Part shown: positions 52,764 through 63,657 of the stretch, in pieces
Numbering within the stretch: position 1 is the first letter of the stretch
How the letters are laid out: every line of letters begins with the position of its first letter
Source of the DNA: Hexactinellida sp. DTS-2022
Lineage: Eukaryota; Porifera; Hexactinellida
Length of the DNA stretch: 64,000 nucleotides
Assembly (NCBI GenBank): GCA_028753945.1
Contig: JAPNXP010000004.1
Location: 4,836,001-4,900,000, forward strand
Direction: 5' to 3'
Position numbers and translations under genes: made by a program
The notes under the pieces: generated by a model
The model's input: only the letters and a program-made list of their open reading frames with translations
Databases searched by the model: none
Told to the model about the DNA's origin: nothing

Positions 52764-53010
52764 ACAGTCGACTCCGCTTAATAGAGTCACCTCGGGACCA
52801 GGTTACTTTGACCCGATTAAGCGGAGAAATCTATTAACCAAAAATATTTTAAGCCGAAATGTCATTCCGTCCTATAAATCCTGTGAAATTTTGACAAGTT
52901 ATTGTGAACAGTTTTATTCTGCTTAAGTTGAGTTCGCTTATTATGAAGTCTCTCTATTATATACACAATTTTTGATCCTTTGAATGTTCATAATAAAATA
53001 ACCTGAATGT
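52764..53010. mobile_element. Two MITE-type pieces between peflin and PTPN9
   Basis: CAGTCGACTCCGCTTAATAG at 52767, with gattaagcggagaaatct as its partner, and at 52929-53010 a copy of the gcttattatgaagtctctct family with ttcataataaaataacctga. The remaining stretch to 53267 is AT-rich and may hold the PTPN9 3' UTR. Confidence 0.6.
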
Positions 53011-53267
53011 ATTTCTGTTTGTTATAATACAGTTACTATTTTAGCTAACAAACTAGCATCCAATTAGCCTAACTAACAACCAGATTTTGCTCGTATAAAA
53101 CAATGCATAACAATCTAATAGAAAACTTTATTTATATCATCACAGTTAATTAAGATAATAATAGAGTAAAATACATCTCTGTACGCATAAAATATAACCA
53201 ATTAGCTGTAGAATGCCTACTGCATTAACACATAGGGTAAGACCAATATGTACAACTATTCCAACGT

Positions 53268-53735
53268 CTAGTCAATAGACCCACCTTCGATACTCATTTG
53301 CGGCATTGGAATACAATCTTGGCCAGAAGGATTTTTCTCCATATACTGTCGAATCGATAGGTATATAAACGAGTATTGCTCCGGGGCTTGAATAGCATAC
53401 GCCCTCTGTCTTCTTAATTTCCTGACTGTACCCTGTACACTGACCATCCCAGTGGCCTTATACTGCCGTATCAAACTATGAATGCAACAGAAAGTCCCGG
53501 ACCTGCCTATACCAGCGCTGCAGTGCACTAGAATAGGAGGGCCTATAGGAGATGGGAACTCTGTTCCCTGGAAGTGTTTCTCCACCAGTTTCCCCTGTTC
53601 CTCTAGGACGCTGTTCATTAAGTGCAGCACTTCGTCTCCGTTATCCGGCACCCCGTAGTCGGGCCAGGCTATGTACTGGAAGTGAGATATTTCGCGAGGC
53701 TCAGAGTCGGACATGCGAATAGAGAATCTGCGAAT
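53268..53735 (-). CDS. PTPN9: PTPN9 exon 8 (WPD loop, catalytic cysteine)
   Basis: The acceptor cttaag before ATTCGC keeps phase 0 (GFV then IRRFSIR). A downstream gcag is an alternative, shifting two codons. It holds WPDYGVP and VHCSAGIGRSG. Confidence 0.88.
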   Translation of the reverse strand: MRRFSIRMSDSEPREISHFQYIAWPDYGVPDNGDEVLHLMNSVLEEQGKLVEKHFQGTEFPSPIGPPILVHCSAGIGRSGTFCCIHSLIRQYKATGMVSVQGTVRKLRRQRAYAIQAPEQYSFIYLSIRQYMEKNPSGQDCIPMPQMSIEGGSID

Positions 53736-56700
53736 CTTAAGAGACAATTATTAGTACAGCAAACATGCCAATCTACAGTAGAGTAGACTCTCATTAGTAC
53801 GAACACCAGGAGAACGTATAAATTTGTCCATATTGGTTGAATTCGTATTAACTGGAGCCATTGCATGCATTTATATAGGATAGGGGAATTAAACCTTGTA
53901 CTCCTTAACCAACATTTCGTCTTATCCGTGTTCCTACTAACATAGTATATCATATGGATTTACTATCAAATTTCTATATTTCTTACCACAAATCCTTTAG
54001 AAGGCGACTCATCAATGGGAGTGACGCACACGCCATTATACTTGGTTTCTCCTTCAGCTATTTCTGGCCAATACTGAGCGCACTTGAGTCTATTTCCCTC
54101 TGTACAGCGTGTCACCATTATGATAGTCAACACCTTTTGCTCCCACACCATTCGCCAGAAGTCCCCTACAGTATTGGGAATGGGGCCCTGACACATTATG
54201 AATGCGCTAGGAGAGTTGTACGAGTCTATGTGGTTAGCGTTTATGTAGTCGTGAGGGTCCGGATCTCCCTACAGTATATGCTGTCAGTAACGTGGAGTAA
54301 GTAGTAAGTAATAGAATACCGTATTTATTCGAATAGTAGCCTCTATTCGAATAATCGCCCCCCTAAAGTAGCAAATAGAAATTTATTACTGCTACCCGGA
54401 GTAAACATTTATATCTAATATAACTCACAATACGATTATCAACCGATTATCATAAATAAATTGTAATAAAATGTGATATTCTAGAAAATTGCTCAAAATT
54501 ATTGGTCCAAAAATGGAGTAAAAAACAATAATCGCCTAGGCTACTATTCGAGTAAATACGGTATGTATACAACTCTTGTTATAACGAAGTGCTGGGACTT
54601 GTAAATTCCTTCGCTATATCCGGATATTTCGTTATATCCTACTTCGTTATTATACTTAACATTTTTATTAACATTTTTATTATTATTTATTATACTTAAC
54701 ATGTCGTATTATGTAAACACCTATTTGAAGCACTACAAATGTTACTGTCCTGCTATATAATGTATGAGTATAAGTTATTGTTGCTCAAATACTTTTGTCA
54801 GTTAGTGTAATAATCAACCTGAGATAACCATTACAGTAGATGTCGGATATAAGCACACCGGTTATCGGTTATAAGCACATTAAGTGCAGTTCCCGACGAT
54901 GTGCTTATAACCGACATCCACTGTATTGGTATTACCGTGTTGTACTAACCTTTATAACAATGGGTTCCAGCTTAACCCTTGAGTGATCATAAGCGGGCAC
55001 ATCTCTGTACCTATTCTTCCCAATGTTATAGGGAACAACAGAGTTCGTGAATGACCCCTCAGCCTGTGAGTTCCTTAGCTTCATATACTCCTCGTCTATC
55101 CCTCTCTTGCCCAGGCCCTGCATGTAGTTCTGTAGATGCTGTAGAGTCATTTGGTAGTCCCCCTCAGCTAACACTGGGACCTGTAAGGGATTATATTAAA
55201 TAATAGTTTGATTTTTTTTAGTAATATCTATTTATCAAAATAACTTATATGTTGACCGTTTATTTGTAGTATGTTTTCTTGACTTAAACAGTATTTATTA
55301 GACGGCACGGACATTTGGTCTAGAACTTTTAACTTAGTTTTTATGGGCTTTATACACCGTTAAAAATAGACCGTCTACAAACGTATAAGTAAGCTCATAT
55401 AAATCATTCATTTGAATGAAGATAACTGAAATTATGTAAACTCTATTAAATGATAATAAACAGTAAATACTAAATAGACTAAGTAATATGAAGTGGATAT
55501 TTTTTGGCTAGTTTCAAATATCAAAAAATCTTTTTTAAATTAATTGATTTTATCATCATTTGCATTGATTTAAATAAAAAAGAGATTACTTTATAGAGCT
55601 CAGCTCTAGTAGAGTTCAGTTTTTCACTATGTGTATTCAGGCACTGAGAAAGGTCAGTTTTTTCCAGAGTTTGAAATTGACCTTTAGAAAGTAAGCCTGG
55701 GCTTTTAGTATGGGAAAAAATCTGAACTCTACAAAGCTCAGCTCTATATAAGGATTCTCATAAAAATATATAATTTCCGATCCCTACCTGTCTCTGGTAT
55801 ACCAGTCCGTCTACAGGGTCCACACTGGAGGGGGTAGCGGGTACGCTGAAGTGTCGGTCTGTGACAGAAGTGACGGGAGAGAAGGCAGTGGAGGGCAGCT
55901 GGGAGGAGTGGCGCTTGGGCGGGAGCGGGGGCCTGGGGTGCGAAGAACCGCGAGGAGAGTTCTCTGCGAACGCGAAAGGAGAGTCTGATCCATCCGAATT
56001 AACCGATCTCTGTATTAAAATAACAATATTATAAGTTTATATTCGGGGAATTTCCTTTGGAGTTTGATTTTCGGTAAATATTTATTAGGAGCGCGAAAAT
56101 TTGGAATCTTCTCCTATACGTATATGTTATGGGCAATATGCGAAATTGGACATTTTGCATAATGCCCATAACATATACACCATTAATTTGTGTTTATGAA
56201 AATTGGATGAGACCAGGATTAGGAGCGTATTTACAAATGGACATTGGTTATAACGTACGTAGGTTAGTATGTATTAATTTGTTTAACCATTTTATGTTTA
56301 AGTATCTGTATGTAAGATAAACTCAGTTAGTATGTAATACATACGTACTTATTTTTAATTCCCAAGGGGGTACCTTATAACAGATTACTACTGTATTAAA
56401 CATTTAAAATATACAATCAGAAAATCCATCAGAAATTTGATAAATATTAAGGGCGCTAAAAACAAACAAACAATTAAATATCAAAATTAAACTTACAAAT
56501 GCGCTAGAGATTAAATTGAGCATGCTAGATTGCGTTTAGAGATTTGGTACAAATACGGATTGCATGGATATTTATATGATAAGAGAGGTAGCTGTATAAT
56601 ATCCGCAACAATTAAATTGAAATAGAATTTCTTATTCGGATTCAGGATAGCAGACGGAGGAACTAATTCTAGGAATTTAATATCTATAGAGAACTGAGTA

Positions 56701-59700
56701 TTCACCAAAGTTGTATAATACGTGAATTCTCCCTCAAACGAATAATACATAGTATTAAAGATAACCAACTAAAATTAGGCGATTTAGAAAGTGAATTTCT
56801 TAATGCTAGATTATTATAATTTTAAATACATGTCAACTAAGAATACTGTAAATCGATTATTGAATATTTCTTACAAAAATAAATTTATTCGAATTATCTT
56901 CTGAAATTAAGAACGTATTATAGTTGACTCTCGTTAATAGGAACACCAGATGACTCGAAATTTGTCCGAATTATCCTGAATTAATATTAACCGAGTCACT
57001 TGCATGCATTTGTATAGGCTAGGGGAATTAAACCTTGTACTCCTTAACCGATAATTCGCCTTATCCGTGTTCGTATTAACCAATGTTTGCATTATTAGTG
57101 TTGGTATTAACAAGAGTATACAGTAGATGTCGGATATAAGCCACCGGTTATAAGAACACATCGGATATAAGAAAACTATGTTGGAAAACGGTTGCCATAT
57201 ACCCTATATAATTTATGTCGGTTATAAGCACATTAAGTGCAGTTCCCGATGATGTGCTTATAACCGGCATCCACTATACTACACAACTATACTAGCTATC
57301 TTACACTATACTACACAGCTATCTAGTAAAGCTAAACACAGTAGCATACTAATTAGCACACTAGCTAATCCTACTATACTAACACTATAAATTCTATAAT
57401 ACTATATAGCTACTATAAGTATAGTAAGTACACGCGTATAATACAATGGTAGTATAATGTCACCTGTCTCTCTTGTAGATCTGTTACGGAGGGGGGAATA
57501 GTCGCGAACGGATGCATCAGCCAGTGAGACAAACAGAGCTCTAATCTCTCCTCGTAAGAAACCTTAAAGTTTCCCCCGAGGGAATTAGGTAGGCTCTCTG
57601 GGGGTAGTAATGCGTGGAGTTCCGATAGGTTAACCAGCTTGAGTCGCTCTATTACCTGTAGGGAAGACAATACCGGAATAGTTACAGTATAGAGGTACCA
57701 AGCAATTATCCAGGAGCGGGAGACGCTCCTTTGGAGTATGATTCTTTGGAAAATTTAACTAGGAGCGCTAAAATTTGGAATCTTCACCTATACCGTAACA
57801 TTAAATGTATGCAAATTCATCAGACCAGGATTAAGAGCGTATTTACAAATGGCTGTATAATACACTGAAAGGTACATACAGTGGTGTTCGCCTAATGCAA
57901 TTGCTCTATAATAAAAAGACAATTGTTCTGGATGGGTTTGTTTGTCCAGAATTCATTGGAAAGACTACGACTTGATCTAAAAATAATATTGCTCTATTGG
58001 AAAGTTATTTCAGTCCCCAAACGAGCATTTAATAATAAATTTATTCTTTAAATAGCAAGTTCAAACAAAATTCGCGCAAAATATGACTTGCTATTACACG
58101 AACACCACTGTATTGTAGTACAGTCGAAACTGTTTTTTCTAACAAATTCTTTTCATGAAAATAAAGTAAGAAAAATCCGATAATTAGAATAAACCGATTG
58201 AAAATAAAACAAAATTTGAATTTCTTACACATTTTTAGAATAAATAGTTAGTAGAAAAACCCAGTGTTAGAAAAAACCGGTTTCGACTGCAGTAATAAGT
58301 TGCAAATGTATTCGGAATCCCAATACTTATAACAGTGTATTTAAATTCTCGTCAAGCAACAGGTTTTACGTCAAATGGATGTTATGTATTGAGAGATTAT
58401 ACTGCAATTAAGAAGAGATTAGTTTAATCGCTTAATAACTTATATTTAAGCAAAATCTATTCAATATTAAATTTTTGTCTAAAAGGTCCTTGCCAGTGCT
58501 GAAATTTACATCAACCGTGTTGCATGACATTTAAGTAATTCCTTAGTTTCAAAATAATCCAATAACAAATAGCAATGAGTAGAAGCCGCTTAACACAAAA
58601 TTGAAAAGTATTCTTTCACAAGCACCAACAGCAAATTAAGAGGAATTACTGTTCGCATTTCAATACAAACTAGATTGAATACAAACACTATTAGAATCGT
58701 TACAGAGTTCAACTAACCTTTTTCTTTAGAAAAGGTGCGAACAAGCGCACAGCTGCGCGAAACCATAGCGGAGCGTTTAGCACATAAGTTCTGTGTAACC
58801 TGGCTGGATACGCTTCTTGCAAGAAGTCTAGTAACTCTTTAGCCAAATCGTAGTCCAGGTTCTTAAGACCAGATCCAGACATGTTGTATATGAGTACCAA
58901 TCCCTCTCTCTGTGTGGTGAGATCGAATAACGCGTGATCCAGGTGAAGCGACAGGGCCTAGCAAATAGCATAATATAAATACAAATAACTTGTACAGTAG
59001 ATGTCGGATATAAGCACACCGGTTATAAGAACATATCGGATATAAGCACACTATGTTGGAAAACGGTTGCCAAATACCCTATATAATTTATGTCGGTTAT
59101 AAGCACATTAAGTCAGTTCCCAACGATGTACTTATAACCGGCATCCACTGCATCTCAGCTCTAGTAGAGTTCAGTTTTTCAGTATGTGTATTCAGGCACT
59201 GAGAAAGGTCAGTTTTCCCCAGGGTTTGAAATTGACCTTTAGAAAGTAAGCCTGGGGTTTTAGTATGGGAAAAATCTGAACTCTACTAGAGCTCAGCTCT
59301 ATATAAGCATTCTCATATAAATATTACAGGAGAATCTCGTTATAACGAAGTGCTTTGTACCTGTAAATTCTGTATAATGGGAGTTCACTGTATTATAGTA
59401 TAAACTAGTTAGTACGATACGGTTTATTAATACGAAATTCTGGTTAATACTAAGTTAGCACTATTTCAGTCCCCTAAAAGCCTTTTCAATACAAATGATA
59501 TTGGTTAATGCAAATTTCGGATAAGGCGAACGCATTATGACGGTCCCCTGGTGTTCGTACTAACGAGGTTCTACTGTATATGGGAATTACATATAACGGC
59601 CAACTCCTTTAATACGCAATTTTCAGGAACTGGCTAAGTTATTTTTCAACCGTAAAAATTCAGCTTTGTAAAGATGGTAATATGGAATTGTGTCATTTGT

Positions 59701-62700
59701 TTTGTAAAATTTCTTTTCTAAAACAGAGCTATTCATTATATATTTGATAAAATGCGATTTAATTGTATAAAGCTTAGTAAATTACTTACAAAATTCAAGG
59801 AAACAAACTTAAATTTAAAGAACTTTAATAAGATAACAGTAATTTTGTGGGAATAGGTAAGTAGGTAATTTTATAGATTCTCATTTATGAGCGTATTCAG
59901 AAACCAAATAATAATTTTTTTCTTTAAAAGGGATTCCAATTCCATAAAAGGACATGAGATATCAAGGAATCGATCAGCTGATATGATGCTACAAGGAAGA
60001 ATATTCAATAGAGATTCCATAAAAAAACTGTAGAGCAAATGTAGTTAATATTAGAGGCCAATAAATTCCAAAAAATTAGACACCCCTCCATATGTCACGC
60101 ATTTGGGAGATTTTCTATTACAAAACGTATATACGAAATATACAAAAAAATAAAATAAAAAACTTTTGAACGGCACCTAACTAGGAGATTAGGAGTATAA
60201 TTTAATTTATTGAATCAAAAGCTAATAGGTGTTCTAAAACTGGTCTAACATAATGTAGTATACAGAATGGCCTGTTAATTCAAGTTCAACAGTCAGATAA
60301 GATTGATAAACCCAACTTACAAATAAGCTAAAACATTAATTTACTACGTACCTTGTTTACACTAATTAATCAATATCGAACTGTACAAGAGTATTAATTA
60401 ATTAATCTTAAAACCTTATCTAAACTAATTGCATATACAAGTATTCAAGTAATCAAGATATCATAACAAACAACAAACCAAACAAACTCATAGAACTATA
60501 CTTAGAACTAATATAATTACGTTGCAAAGTAAACTGGCGAGCATTAAAAGTATTTTATCTCCCCCCCTCGAACTTATTAGGTACTGATATACATTTTTGT
60601 TAGTACAGTTATTTTGTAGTACAGTGGTATTCGCCTAATAGCAATATTGCTCTATTATAAAGTTATCTTACTCCCCAAGCGAGCATTTAATGTTAATTCT
60701 GTCCTCTAATAGTTATTTCGTCTATTAGCAAACAAATTTCGTGCAAAATGCGACTTGCTATTACACGAACACCATGTATAGACCGATTTATCATGATAAC
60801 AAGCGGCTATTTACTCATTTAAATAAAATAACTAATAAGAAGTGAAATATTAGTGGCACAATTTTTCAATAAGCTAAGTATAACAAGAGATTAGTTAAGA
60901 AAATATACTTTAGGTGCTATGAATACTGGGCATGGTAACAATACAAACAGAATAGACTCTCGTTATACGAACACGAATAAGGTTAATATCGGTTAAGGAG
61001 TGCAAGGTGTAATACCCTAGCCTATACAAATGCATAGTGGGAGTCCGTTAATACGAATATACGGATAATACGTACAGTGGAAAGTACGAACACCAAGGAA
61101 CCGAGAAAATTCGTTCACCTTATCCAGAGTTCGTTTTAACATGTGTCATTTGTATTTACAAGGTTATAAGGATACTGAAATAGTGTTCGTTTTAACCGGT
61201 ATTCGTATTAACCGGTATTAGTATTAACTAGGTTCTACAGTAGTCAGTTCTTATAGCCTACCTGCATAACTATAATAGGTTTACTCTCCGCAGGGAAATG
61301 ATTCCTCGCCTGGAAAATAGAAATAGCTCTCCCCTGTTTATCCCTGGTTCCTAAGAACATAAATTTACTTCTCTGCAACTCGCTTCTCAACGGGTCTTCG
61401 TGAGGATTCAAAAAATCAAGTTTGTATTTCCGTCTTCGGTGCAAATGGCTTTCATACAGCCCCCAAGCCCTCACCAAATCAAATTTCCTGGCCATTAGAA
61501 ACTTGGTAGCGGTTTCAACTGTAGTTGCATGCTTCTTGGTTGCTAGGAGACGCATTAGTGTGCTCAGACATTCCGCTTCTCGCTCGCTTAAGTCGGAGTT
61601 AAGTGCAATATTCAAACTGGCCGTAGCACCTACACCACAGCACAACATTAATACAATTAATATACAACAACCTTATACAGTCAGGCCTGCTTATTATGAA
61701 CATTCACGGGAACATAAATTGTGTTCATAACAGAGAGACTTCATAATTACTTAATCAACTTAATACAAACCCTATGTAAGTTGTTAAATTGGGACCATAA
61801 TTTGACAAATTATTATAATTGTGAATTAAAATAAAACTTTGGGCTTTTGGTGTTGTATTTGAATAGGTTCTATAATCAGGTGTTATATCATAAACATTCT
61901 ATTTTCCATTTCCGTAGGTCGAATATTATATCTACTAATCTCTGACAAATTAAATTTGTTGGTTAGAAACTAGAATCAAATTGGATGTTAATTAATAATA
62001 TAATTGTTATACAACCACAATATGGAGTTAAAGTGTGTTATACCATTGGCAAGTGACACTATGCAAATCCGTCTCTTCAAGCACTCATTGAGAATAACAG
62101 GAAATGTAACCATTCGTCTACAAATCATATTATGACAATCTCAGCTATTTATGAGGCGGATAAGTGAAGCCGTCGTAAATATTTACATGCGATAAACACG
62201 TGTAGCAGAATCTCACTCAGCTTCCAACTAAATACTGATTCCAAGCCAAGCTGGAATGGTAATTAACTATTTATTATTATTATAATGAGTAGGAACAATA
62301 AGGAAATATGTTTGTTAAGAGGTTATTTCCACACAGGTTGTTATTATTAGTCCATTATTAATGTTTGTATGTGTTTAGGTTAAATGGGAATGCTATTGGT
62401 TATAGTATTAGTATAGTCAGTCTATAAGTAATCTCTTTAGTAAAAGTGTGTATTAATATAAGTCAGGTTTCGACTAGGTGCGCGGGAAAATCGAGATTTA
62501 ATAATAAATCCCATAGATTTATTTAAACTCAATCAAGTTGTATAAAAGTTAATTATCCCCTAAGTATTGTACGTACGTACACTCCCTGACCAAAAGTATT
62601 TGAACAGGAATTGTAATGCAGACACAATAATCTTCTAACAGAGTTTTAAAGGCCATTTTTACTACTCTGAAATGACTGTAAATTTATTGCTATATAGTTA

Positions 62701-63657
62701 TGAATTTTAAACCATTGTGATTTTAGGCCATTTTCAGCCAATACCCATGAAGTGACATAGTGTCCCTGCCACTTGTGACACAAGTGGCACAAATTGGATT
62801 TTAATACCATTAGTTGATAACTTAAAAATGTAATTACATATATTTAGGTATTTTCAGGATGTCTACTGTCGCTGAGAAACTTTAGAATTATTTTCTGTTG
62901 TTTTTTTTAATTGGATTTTTGAAAAATAAACGCGAAAATAATAAGCGCCGGGTGGCTTATTCTGGGAAATACGGTACAAGAAAAAAGGCGAATTCAATTT
63001 CTGATTCCCTAAATTTCATGAATCTTAATATTTATAGTGTACTTTTCCAAAAAATAATATGAATGAAACTAAATTCGTGAGAATATCAATTTGCACAGAA
63101 ACTTTTATATTTTACAAGCACGATAGGCTGATTGAAGGTCACGATCTTTTAGGTAAAATAACTGATACTTACATCTATTTTGATGACTAATTATTCGCTA
63201 ATTATATATTAATTAAGTTATTAACGTCTGATGAAATTAGTTAAAATTATTAAAAATATAAAAAAGTATGAAATCAGGTTTACTCACCCGATTCTGAGAT
63301 TTCATTATAAACGCTTTCTACGAATATTTCCTGTTGAGCGCCTAACCCCCCAGAAGACACATTACTCGTGCCAGAAGATTTAATGTTACTGTCCGGACTT
63401 GAACTTGTGATTTTATAGGCTTTACTGAGTTCGCTCGTTATCGTCTCTGTGTCACTACTGGAGGCAGTCAGAAACGGGGATTTATTTTGATCACCGGTCT
63501 CCATTGTTTGGGACTCGCATTCGAGAGAATCGCGGTTTTTATCACTACTAACAGATCGAGTATCTTCTTTAGAATTCATTAAATCTGAACAATTGGCAGC
63601 TCGTATATCGTTATTCGTTATACTACTCGGAACTTCACTCAACAACTCACTACTCAT
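53268..63657 (-). CDS. PTPN9: PTPN9/PTP-MEG2-like phosphatase, 8 exons (gene span)
   Basis: Exons: 63657-63288, 61629-61262, 58957-58718, 57655-57464, 56009-55788, 55180-54950, 54268-53987, 53735-53268. All junctions are GT-AG with matching phases, giving 790 residues (human PTPN9: 593). Residues 1-124 are Ser/Thr-rich and not in vertebrate PTPN9. A CRAL-TRIO domain spans about 135-350 (TATKFLMARKFDLVRAW, YPARL, PPESLPNSLGG). A Ser/Pro linker lies at 391-464. The PTP domain spans about 480-785: KNRYRDVP pTyr loop, DYINAN, DFWRMVWEQ, WPD loop with Asp661, VHCSAGIGRSGTF with Cys707, and Q-loop QAPEQYSF. All catalytic residues are present. The CRAL-TRIO plus PTP combination is specific to PTPN9, which works on secretory vesicles under phosphoinositide control and dephosphorylates tyrosines such as those of NSF. 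No transmembrane segment is seen. Confidence 0.9.
53776..53950. mobile_element. 'tacgaaca' MITE filling PTPN9 intron 7
   Basis: It starts CAGTAGAGTAGACTCTCATT after TA and takes up most of the 251-bp intron. Confidence 0.65.
53987..54268 (-). CDS. PTPN9: PTPN9 exon 7 (94 codons)
   Basis: Acceptor tgtag before GGAGAT; donor GTG then GTAAGA. It codes for GDPDPHDYINANHIDSYN and VGDFWRMVWEQKVLTIIMVT, the core PTP motifs. Confidence 0.9.
54319..54561. mobile_element. TA-flanked MITE with CCGTATTTA ends
   Basis: CCGTATTTATTCGAATAGTA mirrors TACTATTCGAGTAAATACGG. Fragments of the family lie at 27465-27492 and 62938-62972. Confidence 0.8.
54834..54923. mobile_element. 'ataagcaca' MITE, copy 4 (internally deleted)
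   Basis: CAGTAGATGTCGGATATAAG to CCGACATCCACTG, only 90 bp against 157; the middle is missing but both ends and the TA flanks remain. It ends 27 bases from the exon 6 donor. Confidence 0.85.
54950..55180 (-). CDS. PTPN9: PTPN9 exon 6 (77 codons)
   Basis: Acceptor ttacag before GTCCCA; donor AAAG then GTTAGT. It codes for VPVLAEGDYQMTLQHLQNYM and ends NRYRDVPAYDHSRVKLEP. Confidence 0.9.
55242..55395. mobile_element. 'tagaccgtcta' MITE, copy 5 (diverged)
   Basis: aacttatatgttgaccgttt to agaccgtctacaaacgtata. Confidence 0.6.
55594..55755. mobile_element. Palindromic MITE, 'gagctcagctcta' family, copy 1
   Basis: agagctcagctctagtagag mirrors tctacaaagctcagctct; near-identical to 59152-59310. 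It lies in PTPN9 intron 5, 33 bases from the exon. Confidence 0.75.
55788..56009 (-). CDS. PTPN9: PTPN9 exon 5 (Ser/Pro linker, 74 codons)
   Basis: Acceptor atacag before AGATCG; donor AGACAG then GTAGGG; phase 0 to 0. It codes for RSVNSDGSDSPFAFAENS and HPRPPLPPKRHSS, with a PPLPPKR proline motif that could bind SH3 domains. This linker joins the CRAL-TRIO and PTP domains. Confidence 0.85.
56030..56245. repeat. 'aattatccaggagcg'-type repeat, diverged
   Basis: Contains ggagtttgattttcgg, taggagcgcgaaaatttgg and gcgtatttacaaatgg, as at 57699. It also holds a local palindrome around tgttatgggca. Intron 4; the stretch 56250-56920 has no supported feature. Confidence 0.55.
56921..57276. mobile_element. 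Two abutting MITEs: 'tacgaaca' (to 57118) and 'ataagcaca' copy 5 (from 57121)
   Basis: The first ends aacaagagta and the second begins CAGTAGATGTCGG right after the TA at 57119-57120. The second ends near ggcatccacta at 57276. Confidence 0.75.
57277..57430. repeat. Low-complexity ctatacta/ctagct tract
   Basis: Many short units such as actatactacac, actagcta and tagctactataag follow one another between the MITE and PTPN9 exon 4. Confidence 0.5.
57464..57655 (-). CDS. PTPN9: PTPN9 exon 4 (end of CRAL-TRIO, 64 codons)
   Basis: Acceptor ctacag before GTAATA; donor AGACAG then GTGACA. It holds LPPESLPNSLGGNF, the conserved C-terminal CRAL-TRIO motif. Confidence 0.88.
57699..57868. repeat. 'aattatccaggagcg' repeat, best copy
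   Basis: agcaattatccaggagcggg to gcgtatttacaaatggctgt. Family members lie at 11978, 14225 and 56030. No inverted ends are obvious, so the class is unknown. Confidence 0.6.
57879..58110. mobile_element. TA-flanked MITE with CAGTGGTGTTCGCC ends
   Basis: CAGTGGTGTTCGCCTAATGC mirrors TATTACACGAACACCACTG. A second copy is at 60622-60775 and a truncated one at 36177. Confidence 0.82.
58121..58289. mobile_element. TA-flanked MITE, 'cagtcgaaaccgg' family, copy 4
   Basis: CAGTCGAAACTGTTTTTTCT to AAAACCGGTTTCGACTG, 10 bases away from the previous element. Confidence 0.82.
58718..58957 (-). CDS. PTPN9: PTPN9 exon 3 (CRAL-TRIO core, 80 codons)
   Basis: Acceptor tgctag before GCCCTG; donor AAAAAG then GTTAGT. 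It codes for ALSLHLDHALFDLTTQREGL and the YPARLHRTYVLNAPLWFR region. Confidence 0.9.
58995..59150. mobile_element. 'ataagcaca' MITE, copy 6
   Basis: CAGTAGATGTCGGATATAAG to CCGGCATCCACTG, TA on the left, 156 bp. Confidence 0.82.
59152..59310. mobile_element. 'gagctcagctcta' MITE, copy 2
   Basis: Directly abuts the previous element. Over about 150 bases it is nearly identical to 55594-55755 (ttcaggcactgagaaaggtc, gtaagcctggg). Confidence 0.8.
59330..59576. mobile_element. 'ataacgaag' fragment followed by a 'gttcgtattaacc' MITE
   Basis: aatctcgttataacgaagtg with gggagttcactgta to 59392, then agtacgatacggtttattaa up to gtactaacgaggttctactg. The rest of intron 2 (59580-60620) holds no supported feature. 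Confidence 0.6.
60622..60775. mobile_element. TA-flanked MITE with CAGTGGTRTTCGCC ends, copy 2
   Basis: CAGTGGTATTCGCCTAATAG to TTACACGAACACCATG; shorter than the 57879 copy. Confidence 0.78.
60951..61240. mobile_element. 'tacgaaca' fragment and 'gttcgtattaacc' MITE next to PTPN9 exon 2
   Basis: tagactctcgttatacgaac starts the first; the second runs to aactaggttctacag and ends 22 bases from the exon 2 donor. Confidence 0.6.
61262..61629 (-). CDS. PTPN9: PTPN9 exon 2 (CRAL-TRIO N-terminal part)
   Basis: Acceptor gtgtag before GTGCTA; donor ATGCAG then GTAGGC. It codes for ATASLNIALNSDLSEREAE and ATKFLMARKFDLVRAWGLYE, the CRAL-TRIO helical lead, then RSKFMFLGTRDKQGRAISIF. Confidence 0.9.
61678..61800. 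mobile_element. 'tcaggtctgcttattatgaa' family copy
   Basis: Starts CAGTCAGGCCTGCTTATTAT after TA and shares caaaccctatgtaagttgtt with 13530. No right CAGT end is visible, so it is truncated. The rest of intron 1 (61801-63287) is AT-rich, with a ggcttattctgggaaatacggta fragment at 62953. Confidence 0.6.
63288..63657 (-). CDS. PTPN9: PTPN9 exon 1 with the start codon (Ser/Thr-rich)
   Basis: ATG at 63657 in the context gaataaATGagta; donor TCGG then GTGAGT, phase 1. It codes for MSSELLSEVPSSITNNDIRA and a Ser/Thr/Asp-rich stretch of 124 residues without a fold. Assignment to PTPN9 rests on the phase match with exon 2 and proximity, so a separate upstream gene is possible. Confidence 0.72.

Noticed and set aside
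56511-56768. 85-codon minus-strand frame in PTPN9 intron 4
   Set aside because: Exons 4 and 5 join in phase without it, and it does not correspond to any part of PTPN9.
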